The position numbers and the translations under genes were made by a program. From Phytophthora quininea (lineage: Eukaryota; Oomycota; Peronosporomycetes; Peronosporales; Peronosporaceae), in the NCBI GenBank assembly GCA_011947345.1, contig JAAVTG010000840.1, positions 1 through 30,977 of the forward strand: DNA of 30,977 nucleotides, read 5' to 3'. Positions 20,203 to 29,456 of the stretch are shown here, one piece after another; the stretch's first letter is position 1, and each line of letters begins with the position of its first letter. Under the pieces are notes generated by a model. It was not told where the DNA came from. It did no database searches and was given only the letters and a program-made list of their open reading frames with translations.

Positions 20203-20440
20203 GTCTGGAAAGGTGACCGGCAGCGCTGGTGGTACGGCTTGTGCAGTCGTAAGGTGGTTTGAGAGATGGAATCGTAACATTCGTGGTGCGGTGACGTCTA
20301 CTGGCCGCTGATACGACGTTATTGGTGGTGAAAGGAGGAAGCAGAGCACACTTTTGATCGGCGTCAGCGAGTTGTCTGTCGTTTGGCCTTTCATACGTTT
20401 AACGGAGCCCAGCGACGAGATGAAATACGGCGCATCCATC

Positions 20441-20465
20441 GGATCCGATCCGATCCGATCCGATC
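20441..20465. repeat. GATCC tract upstream of transposase
   Basis: Five units of the GATCC type in tandem, 117 nt before the transposase ATG. The motif is the same as in the two subterminal arrays, although this site is 3.1 kb from the left end. Confidence 0.8.
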
Positions 20466-20581
20466 AGACTCGGGCTTCATATTCCCGCTGGCGGCGATCA
20501 AAATCATTTTCGCATTTGCGAGCTAGTGCGAAGCCGTTCACCCCCCTCTCTCTACCTCTCCTGGAGCTATCACTTCACAAC

Positions 20582-22618
20582 ATGGAGCAAGAGAACTCAA
20601 GCACAAACATGTCTTCTAGCACCTCGCAGGGATCGCAAACACAAAAAGATCTGACGTCTGGACATATATCCACGAAAACAACAAGGGATCATATGCCTGT
20701 CTACTCTGTTCTGCTGACTCAGGGCCTCACTGGAGTACTTGCGCGCACTCTACATTTCGTCGCCATCTCAGACAGAAGCACCCAGAAGTTTATGGCGGCG
20801 TCAATAAGAAATCCCGACAGCCTGACTTACTGGACTTTGGCTTCGAGCGCTTCGTGAAGCAGCGAACTTTGGACAAGGATGCTGTCGATGCTGAGTTGGT
20901 AGCTTTAATCGTGAAATCTTCACTCCCACTAAACTTGGTTGAGAAGGATGAGTTTCGCTCCTTCTGCGAGTCACTCAATCCGGACTACACGCCACCGACG
21001 CGCAAGACTGTGCGTAAAAAGATTATGGAGCGTTGGGCGTGTGAGAAGGCACTCGTGAGACGTGAATTACTGCAAGGAGTTGCAAACTGCCGTGCTGCAC
21101 TTACCACCGATATGTGGACTTCGGCGGCTAACAAAGGGTACATGGTTATCACCATGCATTTTATTGACGACGACTGGAATATCCGATCTGTTATGGTCGG
21201 CTTTACGAGAGTGGAATACCCTCACTCCGGCAATAGGCTCGCGCAGCACCTGCTCGACACCGTCCGTGCGATGGATCAGTCCCTCGTTACAAAATTGTGG
21301 ACAATCACAACGGACAACGCTAGCAACAATGGCACAATGGTTACCGCAATTAACAAGGAACTGGAAGGCGAAGTTGCTAGCAATGAAGGTTTGAGGATTT
21401 CTGATCCGCCATCAGGGCCTGGACAGACCCCTACGCATCCTTTAAAGGTCGTTCAAGTGCGCTGCCTGGCTCATGTGTTTCAACTGGCAGTCAAAGGGTC
21501 TCAAACAATGTCCAATAATGGACGACGGCGTGGGTATAATCCGTGACATCCTGAAGAAGATATCGGACTCGCCGTCACTTCTAGAGGCGCTAAAAAGTGT
21601 GCACATCTATAGATGTAGCGTTTGTAGCACCAGCACTAGACTGTGTGACGCGATGGAACAGCACGCTAACGATGCTAGCTTCAGCACGCTCTTTAAAGGA
21701 GGCAATTCAAGAGCTTCAACGCAGAATTCGGGGAAACACGAAGGCTACAAAGAATTCATCATTGGGCCAAGCGATCGGCTCGCTGAGTCGATACCAGAGG
21801 CAACATGGGGGTACTTGGCGGAGCTCGCAAGGTTCCTCAGACCAATTAAGGCTGCAACTACAATGATGTCTGGCAAAAACTACCCCACCTTTGGCGTCGC
21901 GTTATTGGTTTTTGACCTCGTCTCGAAACACGCGGCCAAGACGAAAGACTGCTGCCTCTTGGTATACGAAAGACTTGCGCGCGCCTTCAAACAGAAGCTT
22001 GACGAGTACATACCGCACGTCAAGACTAGAGAGGCACAGATTGCTGCCGTCCTTGATCCACGGGTTAAGTCCCACCTAGTCAAGATTGGCATTGAAATCG
22101 CCGACGCGAAACGTATCGTCGAAGCAGAGTTCGAATCCCAGTATCGGTATGAGCACGAGAGAAGAGAAGCAAGCGCTAGAGCGATGATGCAAACGCAAGA
22201 ACAAGAAGAAGAAGTCGAAGACGAGGAAGCTTTGGGCTCACTTATGGATGAACACCTCGGCTTGGTTACGCCTGAACGCGATATTGGTGAATCTTTCGCA
22301 AGTGAGTTAAGTAGGTGGCTTGACCATAAAGACACGACTATGGCCATGAAAACACCAAGCAGAAACGTATGCCGATGGATGAGAGATGAAGCGTCGTCGT
22401 TCCCGCGTGTACAGATGATGGCACGAGATTATCTTGCTGTAATGGCAACCTCAGTGCCTAGCGAACAAGCATTTTCTGCATCAGGAACTACAATCACCAA
22501 ACGACGCGCTCGACTTAAGGACGATGCCATCTCAGCCATGTTGGAGTTGCAAGCATTTCTTGGATTCAATGCAACCTCCGGTGATGTCCATGCTGATCCT
22601 GTCGACCTTCGCTGGTAA
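20582..22618 (+). CDS. hAT transposase with BED zinc finger and hATC domain, frame-disrupted
   Basis: The start MEQENSSTNMSSSTSQGSQT is followed by a one-base shift in the A5 run at 20643-20647. After it a BED finger is read (YACLLCSADSG, then FRRHLRQKH with its zinc ligands). The 20854-21546 frame carries CRAALTTDMWTSAANKGYMV and LWTITTDNASNNG, with the two catalytic Asp candidates, and VRCLAHVFQLAVKG. A shift near 21510, another near 21595 (into ALDCVTRWNSTLTMLASARS) and a return near 21770 lead to the hATC dimerisation region (DYLAVMATSVPSEQAFSASG, then TTITKRRARLKDD) ending at 22618. Corrected length is about 675 residues, normal for the family. As written it is inactive, but the high conservation suggests a recently active source. 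Confidence 0.9.
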
Positions 22619-22729
22619 TACAGAAGCAGAAGCTCCTTCCATCATTCATTTTTCAATTACTAGCAGCGGTTCACTTCATTATGATGCTGTTTAGCTAGTC
22701 ATTGGTCCAGTAGCAGATGTGCCGTTTTC

Positions 22730-24615
22730 GCGGCCGTCGGCGATCTTCGCCCGTCAGCATCTTGATCATCGTAGACTTACTGGCACCGTTCGGGCCGAGC
22801 ACGGCGATACGGCTCGTCATAGCGCACGTCACAGAGATGTTGCTGATCGACGGCTTGTCCGTGCTAGGGTACTTGTACAAGCAGTTCGTCAGACGAACGA
22901 TGGGCGTACCCTCGTTCTTGATGTCGGCAAGGAAACTCGGCTCTGGGAACGTGAACTTGAACGTCGCAGCGTCCAGCTCGTAGTACGCCTTGGCCTCCGG
23001 CTTCACCTCCACGAACTTCGACAGGTTGCCCTTGTAGATCTTCAGCTTGCGCGTCTCGTAGTGAATGATGTTCGTGCACACCGTGTCCAGGAAACCAGAG
23101 TCGTGCGACACCATGATGCTCGTCACGTTCGGCAGTTCAACAGGTAGTTCTCCAGCCACGCAACGTTTTTCACGTCCAAGTGGTTCGTCGGCTCATCAAG
23201 CAGCAGGATGTCGGCCTTCTGTAGCATAGTGAAGGTAGCTCCAGTTTCATCTTGCAACCACCCGACAGCGTGGCCACGGCCTGGGCCTGCATCTCCGGCG
23301 TGAAGCCGACGCTCGACAGCGAGTTCATGACCTCCTGGCGCGGGGTCACCTTCAGGTCCTCATCCGCAAGGATGAAGTCCACTACCGACAGCTCGACCTC
23401 CGACTCCTGCACGTTGTGCTCCACGAACACTGCCTTCAGCTCGTCCTTCGCAGGGAAGCCGTCAAGCTGGCCGTTCGCGATGGCGCGCATTAGCGTAGAC
23501 TTACCGCAACCGTTAGGGCCGCACAAACCGTAGCGGTGGCCGCGCTTCAGGCGGAGACGGGCGTTGTTGAGCAGGTCATACCACCGTAGGCGAGCAAGAA
23601 CTCGCAGATGCACAGGCACGGGATGCCCTCGTCGCAGTCCACGTCCTCGATGAAGATGCTCTTGTTCTCCTTGAAGCACCGGTCGCGGATCTCGTTGACC
23701 AGCGGCTTGATGTCGTCCGCCTTCATGACCGCCTTGAAGTAGCCGTCATCTGCTTCTCGAAGATCGTCTTGTTAAAGTTGCGAGCAGCCACCAGGAAGAA
23801 GCAGACGCGGGTCACGAAGTCCACCGCGAACGAGTCGATGCCAGCCCTCACGGCGGCGGGGGCGGCCGCGATCGACTCCACCACCACCTTGTGGACGTTG
23901 GCGTAGTCCACCTTCAGCTCGTCCTCCGACACCTCCATGGAACCACCAGTCACGAACAGCGTCTCGTGGGCGCGAGTGGCGATCTCACAGCACTCCAGGT
24001 CGGCCTGGGTCTCGATCACCTTCTTCAGGCCCGGCAGCAGCTTGGATGAACAGCTGCGCCTCGGCCGGGTCGTCCATCAGCTTGCACATGTTGTCGATGA
24101 TGACGGCGGCCTGGCGCTTCACGGCCGTCTTGCCCTCCTTCAGCGCGCGCTGCAGCAGCGGCTCCATGATGGCAAGGGCGGGCGCTTCCACCGTCTTGAC
24201 GAACGTCGTCGACGCCAGCTTGTGCGTGCACTCGGGCACCTCCGTCGGGTTCGCCAGGCAGCTCACCAGCGCCGGGATGCAGGACTCAATGTCCTGGTTG
24301 CCCACCACGTTGCAAACCTTGGTCATCGTCTCCTTGGCGGCCTCCTTGATCTCCTTGCAGGTGTCCCACATGCAGTCCGTTACCTGAGGGACGATGTCCG
24401 GCAGGCATGGTTCGGGCACTCGACGATCAGGTCCAGCGCACCCTTCTTCATCTGCCACTTCTTGGAGCGGTCCAGGCCGTCGAACAGGATCGGCAGCACG
24501 TGGGTCGTGTAGTTCTTGTGGGCGGCGTGCACAGCCGTCGGCACCACGGGGCTCACCGTCGTCTTCTAGTCGGCCAACAGGTAGCAGCAGATGCTCCCCG
24601 CGTTGTACGATAGGG
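22730..24615 (-). pseudogene. Translation elongation factor 3 fragment captured in hAT element
   Basis: EF-3 is a ribosome-associated ABC ATPase that releases E-site tRNA. Going down the minus strand: HEAT-repeat residues (HAAHKNYTTHVLPILFDGLD, CKEIKEAAKETMTKVCNVVG, AVIIDNMCKLMDDPAEAQLF), the helical linker (IKPLVNEIRDRCFKENKSIF), ABC1 with Walker A CGPNGCGKSTLMRAIANGQL and signature LSGGCKMKL, the segment between the ABC cassettes (TSIMVSHDSGFLDTVC, IHYETRKLKIYKGNLSKFVE), and ABC2 Walker A GPNGASKST. It stops right after that motif. The first roughly 120 residues, most of ABC2 and the chromodomain insert are missing. Shifts lie near 24400, 24040, 23745, 23690, 23215 and 23160. ABC2 Walker A has Ser for the third Gly, and the ABC1 signature has Cys for Trp. 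It lies in antisense to the transposase. Confidence 0.85.
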
Positions 24616-24725
24616 GTATCGCTCAAGACAGAATATCATCGAGATCGAGTCCTCTAGCGGCCCCGGAGACATTTTAACTGGTAGAAATTTTGCTATGTTT
24701 TACCCAATAGCTTTCTATCGCCCTC

Positions 24726-24840
24726 CAATCCGATCGGATCGGTTTGGATCGGATCGGATCGATTTTTGACCCGATTCAAACACAATCCGACTAGAAACGA
24801 CTGTGATCGGATCAGATCCGATAGATAAATCGATTGGATT
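24726..24840. repeat. Right subterminal GATCGGAT-type repeats
   Basis: Dense copies of GATCGGATC, ATCCGATC and AATCCGA variants, mirroring the left end and adjoining the right terminal inverted repeat. Confidence 0.8.
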
Positions 24841-24845
24841 ATTTG

Positions 24846-24858
24846 TTACCCAACTCTA
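24846..24858 (-). repeat. Right terminal inverted repeat of hAT element
   Basis: TTACCCAACTCTA, exact reverse complement of 17288-17300. Read on the minus strand it supplies a stop (TAA) to the interrupted host gene. Confidence 0.92.
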
Positions 24859-24866
24859 ATAGTCAC
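24859..24866. repeat. Right 8-bp target-site duplication of hAT element
   Basis: ATAGTCAC, identical to 17280-17287. Confidence 0.93.
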
Positions 24867-25495
24867 GGGCGTCACCGACGTGGTGGTAGTAAAGCTCTCG
24901 TCCGTGACGGTGGTGAGTGCGATGGCGAGAGTGTCCGAGAGCGTCGTAAGTCCCTTCACCGTCGCGCCTGGGAAGACGTTACCGCTGTCCGCGCCCGCAA
25001 TGGACACTGTCTTGGCGTCCGCATCGGTCGTGCAGGTGGTCACAGTGGCTGAAAAGTTGGGCGAGATGCCCGTCTGGTAGGAGAAGAGGTTGGAGGCGTA
25101 GGCTGTCTCGGACGTGCCGAGCGGCGCGAACTTGATGTAGCCCAGGTACTGGTCCTCTGAGGGCAGCGACGCCGCCGACAGGTAGGCGGTGGTGCCTGCC
25201 CCGGCCGTGAGCTGGCCGTCGGCAGCGTAGCTCACTGCCTGGCCCTGGACGCCGCGACGGCGTTGGAGCTGGACAACGTGGAGGCCGAGAGCGTGCTGGT
25301 GACCGAGTCGCCCGAGTCTCCGCGGTCTACGAAGTGCAGGATGTAGAGCGCGACGATGTTGAGCAGCAGGAAGACGGAGACGCCGCCCCAGAGCAGGTTG
25401 TGGCGTCTGCTGCGGGGGTCAGAGGAGGTCGCATGCGAGTCGGGCGTCACGTACGCAACGTCGGGCGTCGCGGGCTCGTTGTCCTTGCCGCCCAT
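24859..25495 (-). pseudogene. 5' part of hAT-interrupted membrane-anchored protein gene
   Basis: The start MGGKDNEPATPDVAYVTPDS is followed by a basic stretch (SRRHN) and one transmembrane segment (LLWGGVSVFLLLNIVALYIL, about residues 34-53), giving a type II signal-anchor topology with a short cytosolic tail. After a shift near 25245 the outside part reads SYAADGQLTAGAGTTAYLSA, YLGYIKFAPLGTSETAYASN and Thr-rich beta strands. Reading runs into the transposon and ends VTIRVG-stop, with the last residues coded by the inverted repeat. A truncated protein of about 220 residues (after the frame is corrected) could therefore still be made. The rest of the gene is at 16115-17287. Function is unknown. 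An initiator-like element lies just upstream. Confidence 0.8.
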
Positions 25496-25527
25496 TGCAG
25501 AAGAATCGCTTGGTCTTGTGCGCAGAA

Positions 25528-25543
25528 ATTGGAGAGTGAGCGC
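25528..25543 (-). promoter_or_regulatory. Oomycete initiator element of interrupted gene
   Basis: The minus strand reads GCTCACTCTCCAATTT, a near-perfect fit to the oomycete Inr GCTCATTYYNCAWTTT. It lies about 33 nt upstream of the ATG at 25495 and supports that start. Confidence 0.75.
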
Positions 25544-26196
25544 ATCGTCGGAGCCGGCGAATCGTGGAAGACACGCAACTGGCGCCGTTGAATGGTCCCC
25601 GGCGGCGCTCTATGGCGATGCTGTGCATCACAGTCGCACAGCAAAAAGGTCACTCAACGGGAGGCAAGGGACGAGCTAGTTCCACCGACATGCCTCGCAT
25701 CAATGGAAAACTCCTGCCAGCTATGCATTAATGGTTAATCGCGCGACATACCTGTCTCCGGAAGCTCCGTGCGGTTCTCGCCTTCGCTCCATGAGATAAA
25801 AGCGCTCCACTCGCGCTGGCCTGATGTCCCTCCGCGCTCGCATTGCACTTGGAGCACTGCTGCGCGTGGAGTTCGCGACGGAGAATGCTGCGGTGGCTAG
25901 CAGTAGAAGTAGAAGGCAGTGCCACTGCTGAAGGACTCAACTCGAATCAGCCCGACGCGGAGCTCACAACCAGCACCAGGGCCATCGGCTGCACTCACGT
26001 GCAGAGGCGCTATTAAAGAAGCACATTTGATTCGTTTCGCCTCCTTCCCGTTGGCTGGACGCCGAGTCGCCAGCGATACTGGCTGCAGCACGGACTGTGA
26101 AGGAGATTGGGAGAATTTAACAAGGACCAAGCTCATATTGTCGATGTTGCACCGTGATGATACATCCGACGCGCACCCCTGCCTGCTTCCCGTCGC
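25544..26196. other. Intergenic region, no gene recognised
   Basis: Small open frames on both strands without recognisable motifs. This is the promoter side of the interrupted gene and the 3' side of the P-loop gene. Confidence 0.5.
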
Positions 26197-27496
26197 TCAA
26201 ATGGCCACCGTTTCAAACGTGGTTGGGATGACAAAGTTTCGAGCCTTCTTGGGCTTCTTGGGCTTGGTTGCAGGGGCAGCAGGAGCAGAGGCAGGCTTCT
26301 TCACCACTTCTTGCTTGCTGGATGCCTGGTTTGCTTTGGCATCCGCGAGCAGCATTGTCAAGTCAACGCTCTGCACGAACGCGTCCACGATCTTCTTGGC
26401 CAAAGTATCTTCGGCGGACGACAGAAACACTCCTGCCTCAGGCTCCTCCTCGCCCTCTCCATTCGCCTTCTCCGCGATCAGCGCCGAGTGGCCTCCGTCC
26501 GTCAGCTCTGGCAGGAATCCGTACACGCGCTTCTTCGGCTGGAACTGGTCAAAATACGCCGTCACGTTCTCCCTGCAGTGCTCGAGACTAAAACCCGTCC
26601 TCCGGCAAGCGGTTGAAGATGCCTCCCAGTATTTTCACCCCGTGGCTCTCGAAGAACGCCGCATTGAGATTGAACGAGTCCACCGCATCGCCCACACCTT
26701 TCTTCCCGACCAGCACCACAGGAGACTGCAGCGTCTTGGCGACGTGAGCATTGGACACGCCACAGATTGATCCGACGGCGGGGTACCCGACACCGTCCAC
26801 CACCACGACCTTCTTGCCGCGGCCAATCTCCTCCACCTTCTGCTTGGCCTTCTGCAGCAACTGCGTGGACGTGTCCGTCTCGCCCTTCAAGAACTCTCTC
26901 GTGAACCCCTTGTAGAACAGGATCGGCCCCACGTCACACGCCAAGATGCCTTGCTGTCGGCAGAACTTGGCCACCAGCTGCGGCTTCTCGCACTGGGTCG
27001 CAGGTTTGATGTACGCAATGTCCTCGGCCGAGTAGCCGCTACGTAGCAGTGCCCCAACAAGTCCCAGACAGACTGTGGACTTGCCGACCTGTGCGCGGTC
27101 TCCGCTGACAAACAGCAGCGTGGGCGGCTCCTGCTTGGCGGTCGAGCCGTTAGACGGCGCTGCGGCCGAGTATCTGGACTCGAGCAGCTGCTGCTTCATC
27201 CACTGCATCAGCGCCGTCTTGCCGAACACGATCAGCTCCTTTTGGTCATCGGAGCCGACTGAGATACGCGCGAACAGCTCGCCCTGCCGCTCGTTGACTT
27301 GCTCCGGCCGCTTCGCCAGCTCCTGGCCGGCCAGATCGTCCACCTCGGCGGTGGAAGACCGTGTCTCGCTGTCCAGCGCGAGGCCCGATCCGTAGAGCGC
27401 GCTAAAGCCGCGCAGGAAGCCCTGCACCTCGGCCAGCTCCGGGTCTCCGCGGCGCCCGAACACCACGCAGCGTACATGGTTCGCAGCGTCCGTCAT
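26197..27496 (-). CDS. Dethiobiotin-synthetase-like P-loop protein, one frameshift
   Basis: The N-terminus (MTDAANHVRCVVFGRRGDPE) is followed by about 110 residues of unknown type and then a BioD/CobB-like P-loop domain. This has Walker A GDRAQVGKSTVCLGLVGALL, AYIKPATQCEKPQLV, KKVVVVDGVGYPAVGSICGV (Walker B-like Asp) and SPVVLVGKKGVGDAVDSFNL with GVKILGGIFNRLPE. A one-base excess in the A4 run at 26590-26593 breaks the frame. Beyond it, SLEHCRENVTAYFDQFQPKK and a Lys/Pro/Ala-rich tail follow. Corrected length is about 430 residues. The substrate is not evident: biotin biosynthesis is possible only if the catalytic residues are confirmed, and the long flanking regions argue for another role. 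Confidence 0.8.
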
Positions 27497-28146
27497 CCTT
27501 GCCGGCTAAATGCGAGAAGTTTAGTGGACAAAATTAAGGTTGCGTTCGTAAACCCTAAATGGACCTATAAAAATCCATCCAAGAGTGAAATGCAGCGCTT
27601 CCAAGTGCTTCCGCTATTCCGTCTTCAGCGCCTCCGCTGCATGCACATCGTGTTGAACACGTCGCGGTAATGAGCTTGGACTGTAGTAGACTTGCTGAGC
27701 GGCCTTGCTGCGTGCCGGATACGTTCAATGGCGCGGGCGGATTCATAGATACATCGAGATACCCCTACCCTTCTGAAAATATACAAATAAATGTACAAGA
27801 ACGTGGTTTTGGTGACTGTAGTCTATTCCTGAAGTAACGGCACGGACTAGAGAAACCAAACATTGGATCCAGAAGCTGTACCTGCCACAAAAACCAAGTG
27901 CGACTGACGAATTAAGTTTCCGGCTCAAACTCAACTCATTGACAAAAACGCCCGACGATCGTGAAGCGACAGCGAAACGGAGAGCCCCGCTGCACAGCAG
28001 GCACCGCGGCGGGCTACGCACGGACCCAGCCGCCCGTCGGGATACCCCAGAGCAAGGGCGTGTCCACTTGTGCATCTCCACTGCGAGAGGCAACCGCCCC
28101 GCCAGTCTCGAATCTACCAGCCTAAGACACATCCTTGTGACGCCGA
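27497..28146. other. Intergenic region, no gene recognised
   Basis: Divergent promoter region between the P-loop gene and the membrane protein gene. Open frames here lack recognisable motifs. A CTCATTGACAAAAAC initiator-like string occurs near 27935, too far from the ATG to assign. Confidence 0.45.
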
Positions 28147-29326
28147 ATGCCGCTCTACCGCCGCGGCCCGGACTTCGGGCGGCCCAGTGCGGCGGCGCTG
28201 GAGCTCGGCGGCTTCTACGGCCCGCCCGACGACTCGGCGCGCTCGCTGGACCAAGACCTGCGGCTCTTCTCGGCCTACTTCCTCGTGGCCGAGACGCTGT
28301 CCACGTTCGTGGGCTACCGCATCGCCCAGCACTGTCTGCGCGGCTGCCGCGTGAGCTTCCTGTCGCCGCTGCAGCGCATGTGGATCGGCGTCTTCTACTG
28401 CTGGTTCAAGATCCGACTGATTGACTACGCCTTTCGCGGCTCGGCCTACTACACGACGACACTGCTCATCATGGTCGTCTACTTTGTCTACGCCATGCTG
28501 GCCTTCGGCTTCCACTCGGCCCCTACAGTTCCTCTTCTTCGACTGCATCCCGCGCAGCAAAATGACGCAGAGCTTAATCTACAAGACGGCGCTGCTCTGC
28601 AAAGAAGTGTCCAAGCGCGTCGAGTTCTACGTGCTGCAGCAGCTCATCTGCCGACCGCCCATTGAGACCCGCAACCGCGACGCCATGACATCGTCGCCGA
28701 TTGCAACCCACCCGCTGGAACCTCGCGACGCGACGCCTTCGTGTTCTGGCACTGTGGGGTTCTCCCGCGTCACCTCATTCTTCGGACGAGAAGTGGTCGT
28801 CAACATCGAGGTCTGGAACAGCTCCATGTGCCAGCAGTGGGCCATGGCGTTGAGCTCTGCAGCGCGCACGACCGCCTCTCGTATTCGTGCCAAGTCTGAG
28901 GATATTGCAGCTGCAACGGCTAGCGTGTTCGAGTGTCGGTACATGTTCGTCATGCAGCAGGACGGTCTGCTACTAGGGTTCTTCATGACAAGTCCGACGG
29001 CGACGCTGATGGTGAAATTCCGTGATGGCCAGGCGGTCCCGTTCGAGTTGATGCTGCGGTTCCAGTGCAGTTCTCGTTCGGCGTTGCCCACGACACAGCC
29101 ACAGTTCCTGTACGCAGAGTGTCCGAGACTGGTTGGTCGAGCGTCCATGGCCCAGAAGAACGCCGTCCACAAGTTGCTGTGCCAACTGAACGCTGCACAT
29201 GGACACCATGTTGATGTGCCACTGCGGGCACTGCGATGCAAGAATTTCGTTGATGCTGGCGTCGGCCAAGTGGTGAAGAAGAAAGCTCGCAACACGGGCT
29301 CATTCGGTGAGCTGGAGGGCATCTAA
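28147..29326 (+). CDS. Orphan multi-pass membrane protein, one frameshift
   Basis: The start MPLYRRGPDFGRPSAAALEL is followed by hydrophobic segments (LFSAYFLVAETLSTFVGY, MWIGVFYCWFKIRLIDYAF, TTLLIMVVYFVYAMLAFGF). One C appears to be lost in the run at 28520-28523; reading on gives PLQFLFFDCIPRSKMTQSLI and then a soluble region of about 250 residues with VTSFFGREVVVNIEVWNSSM, ECRYMFVMQQDGLLLGFFMT and a basic C-terminus (VVKKKARNTG). Corrected length is about 390 residues. The second half could be a separate gene starting at Met 28685, but the continuous frame favours one protein. I recognise no family. Confidence 0.7.
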
Positions 29327-29456
29327 GACCGTTCTTCTCTCGTGGAGATCATCAAGTTTCCCTAATTTATATTTGAAGAAGTGCTGCGCTTCTCTCTAAG
29401 ATATGAAGGCGTGTTACGCCCAACAGTACAGCTAGATTTGCTCTGAACGCCTTTGT

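Larger units (their letters stand above)
17288..24858 (+). mobile_element. hAT transposon (7,571 bp) carrying gene fragments
   Basis: Perfect 13-bp terminal inverted repeats (TAGAGTTGGGTAA at 17288-17300, TTACCCAACTCTA at 24846-24858) are flanked by a perfect 8-bp duplication. Both subterminal regions are packed with GATCGGAT/ATCCGATC-type motifs. Order inside: left subterminal repeats, a Gly/Ser-rich solenoid coding segment (plus strand), a GATCC tract, the BED/hATC transposase (plus strand), an elongation factor 3 fragment (minus strand) and right subterminal repeats. hAT elements commonly span 2.5-5 kb, so this one is enlarged by the two cargo segments. Exact ends and duplication point to a recent single insertion into the gene on the minus strand. 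Confidence 0.92.

Noticed and set aside
20441..20465. Plain microsatellite or CRISPR-like array
   Set aside because: The unit matches the subterminal motifs of the element and there are no spacers; it is better read as a transposase-related site.
22730..24615. EF-3 as a resident chromosomal gene
   Set aside because: It lies inside the exact inverted repeats and duplication of the hAT element and lacks both ends of the protein.
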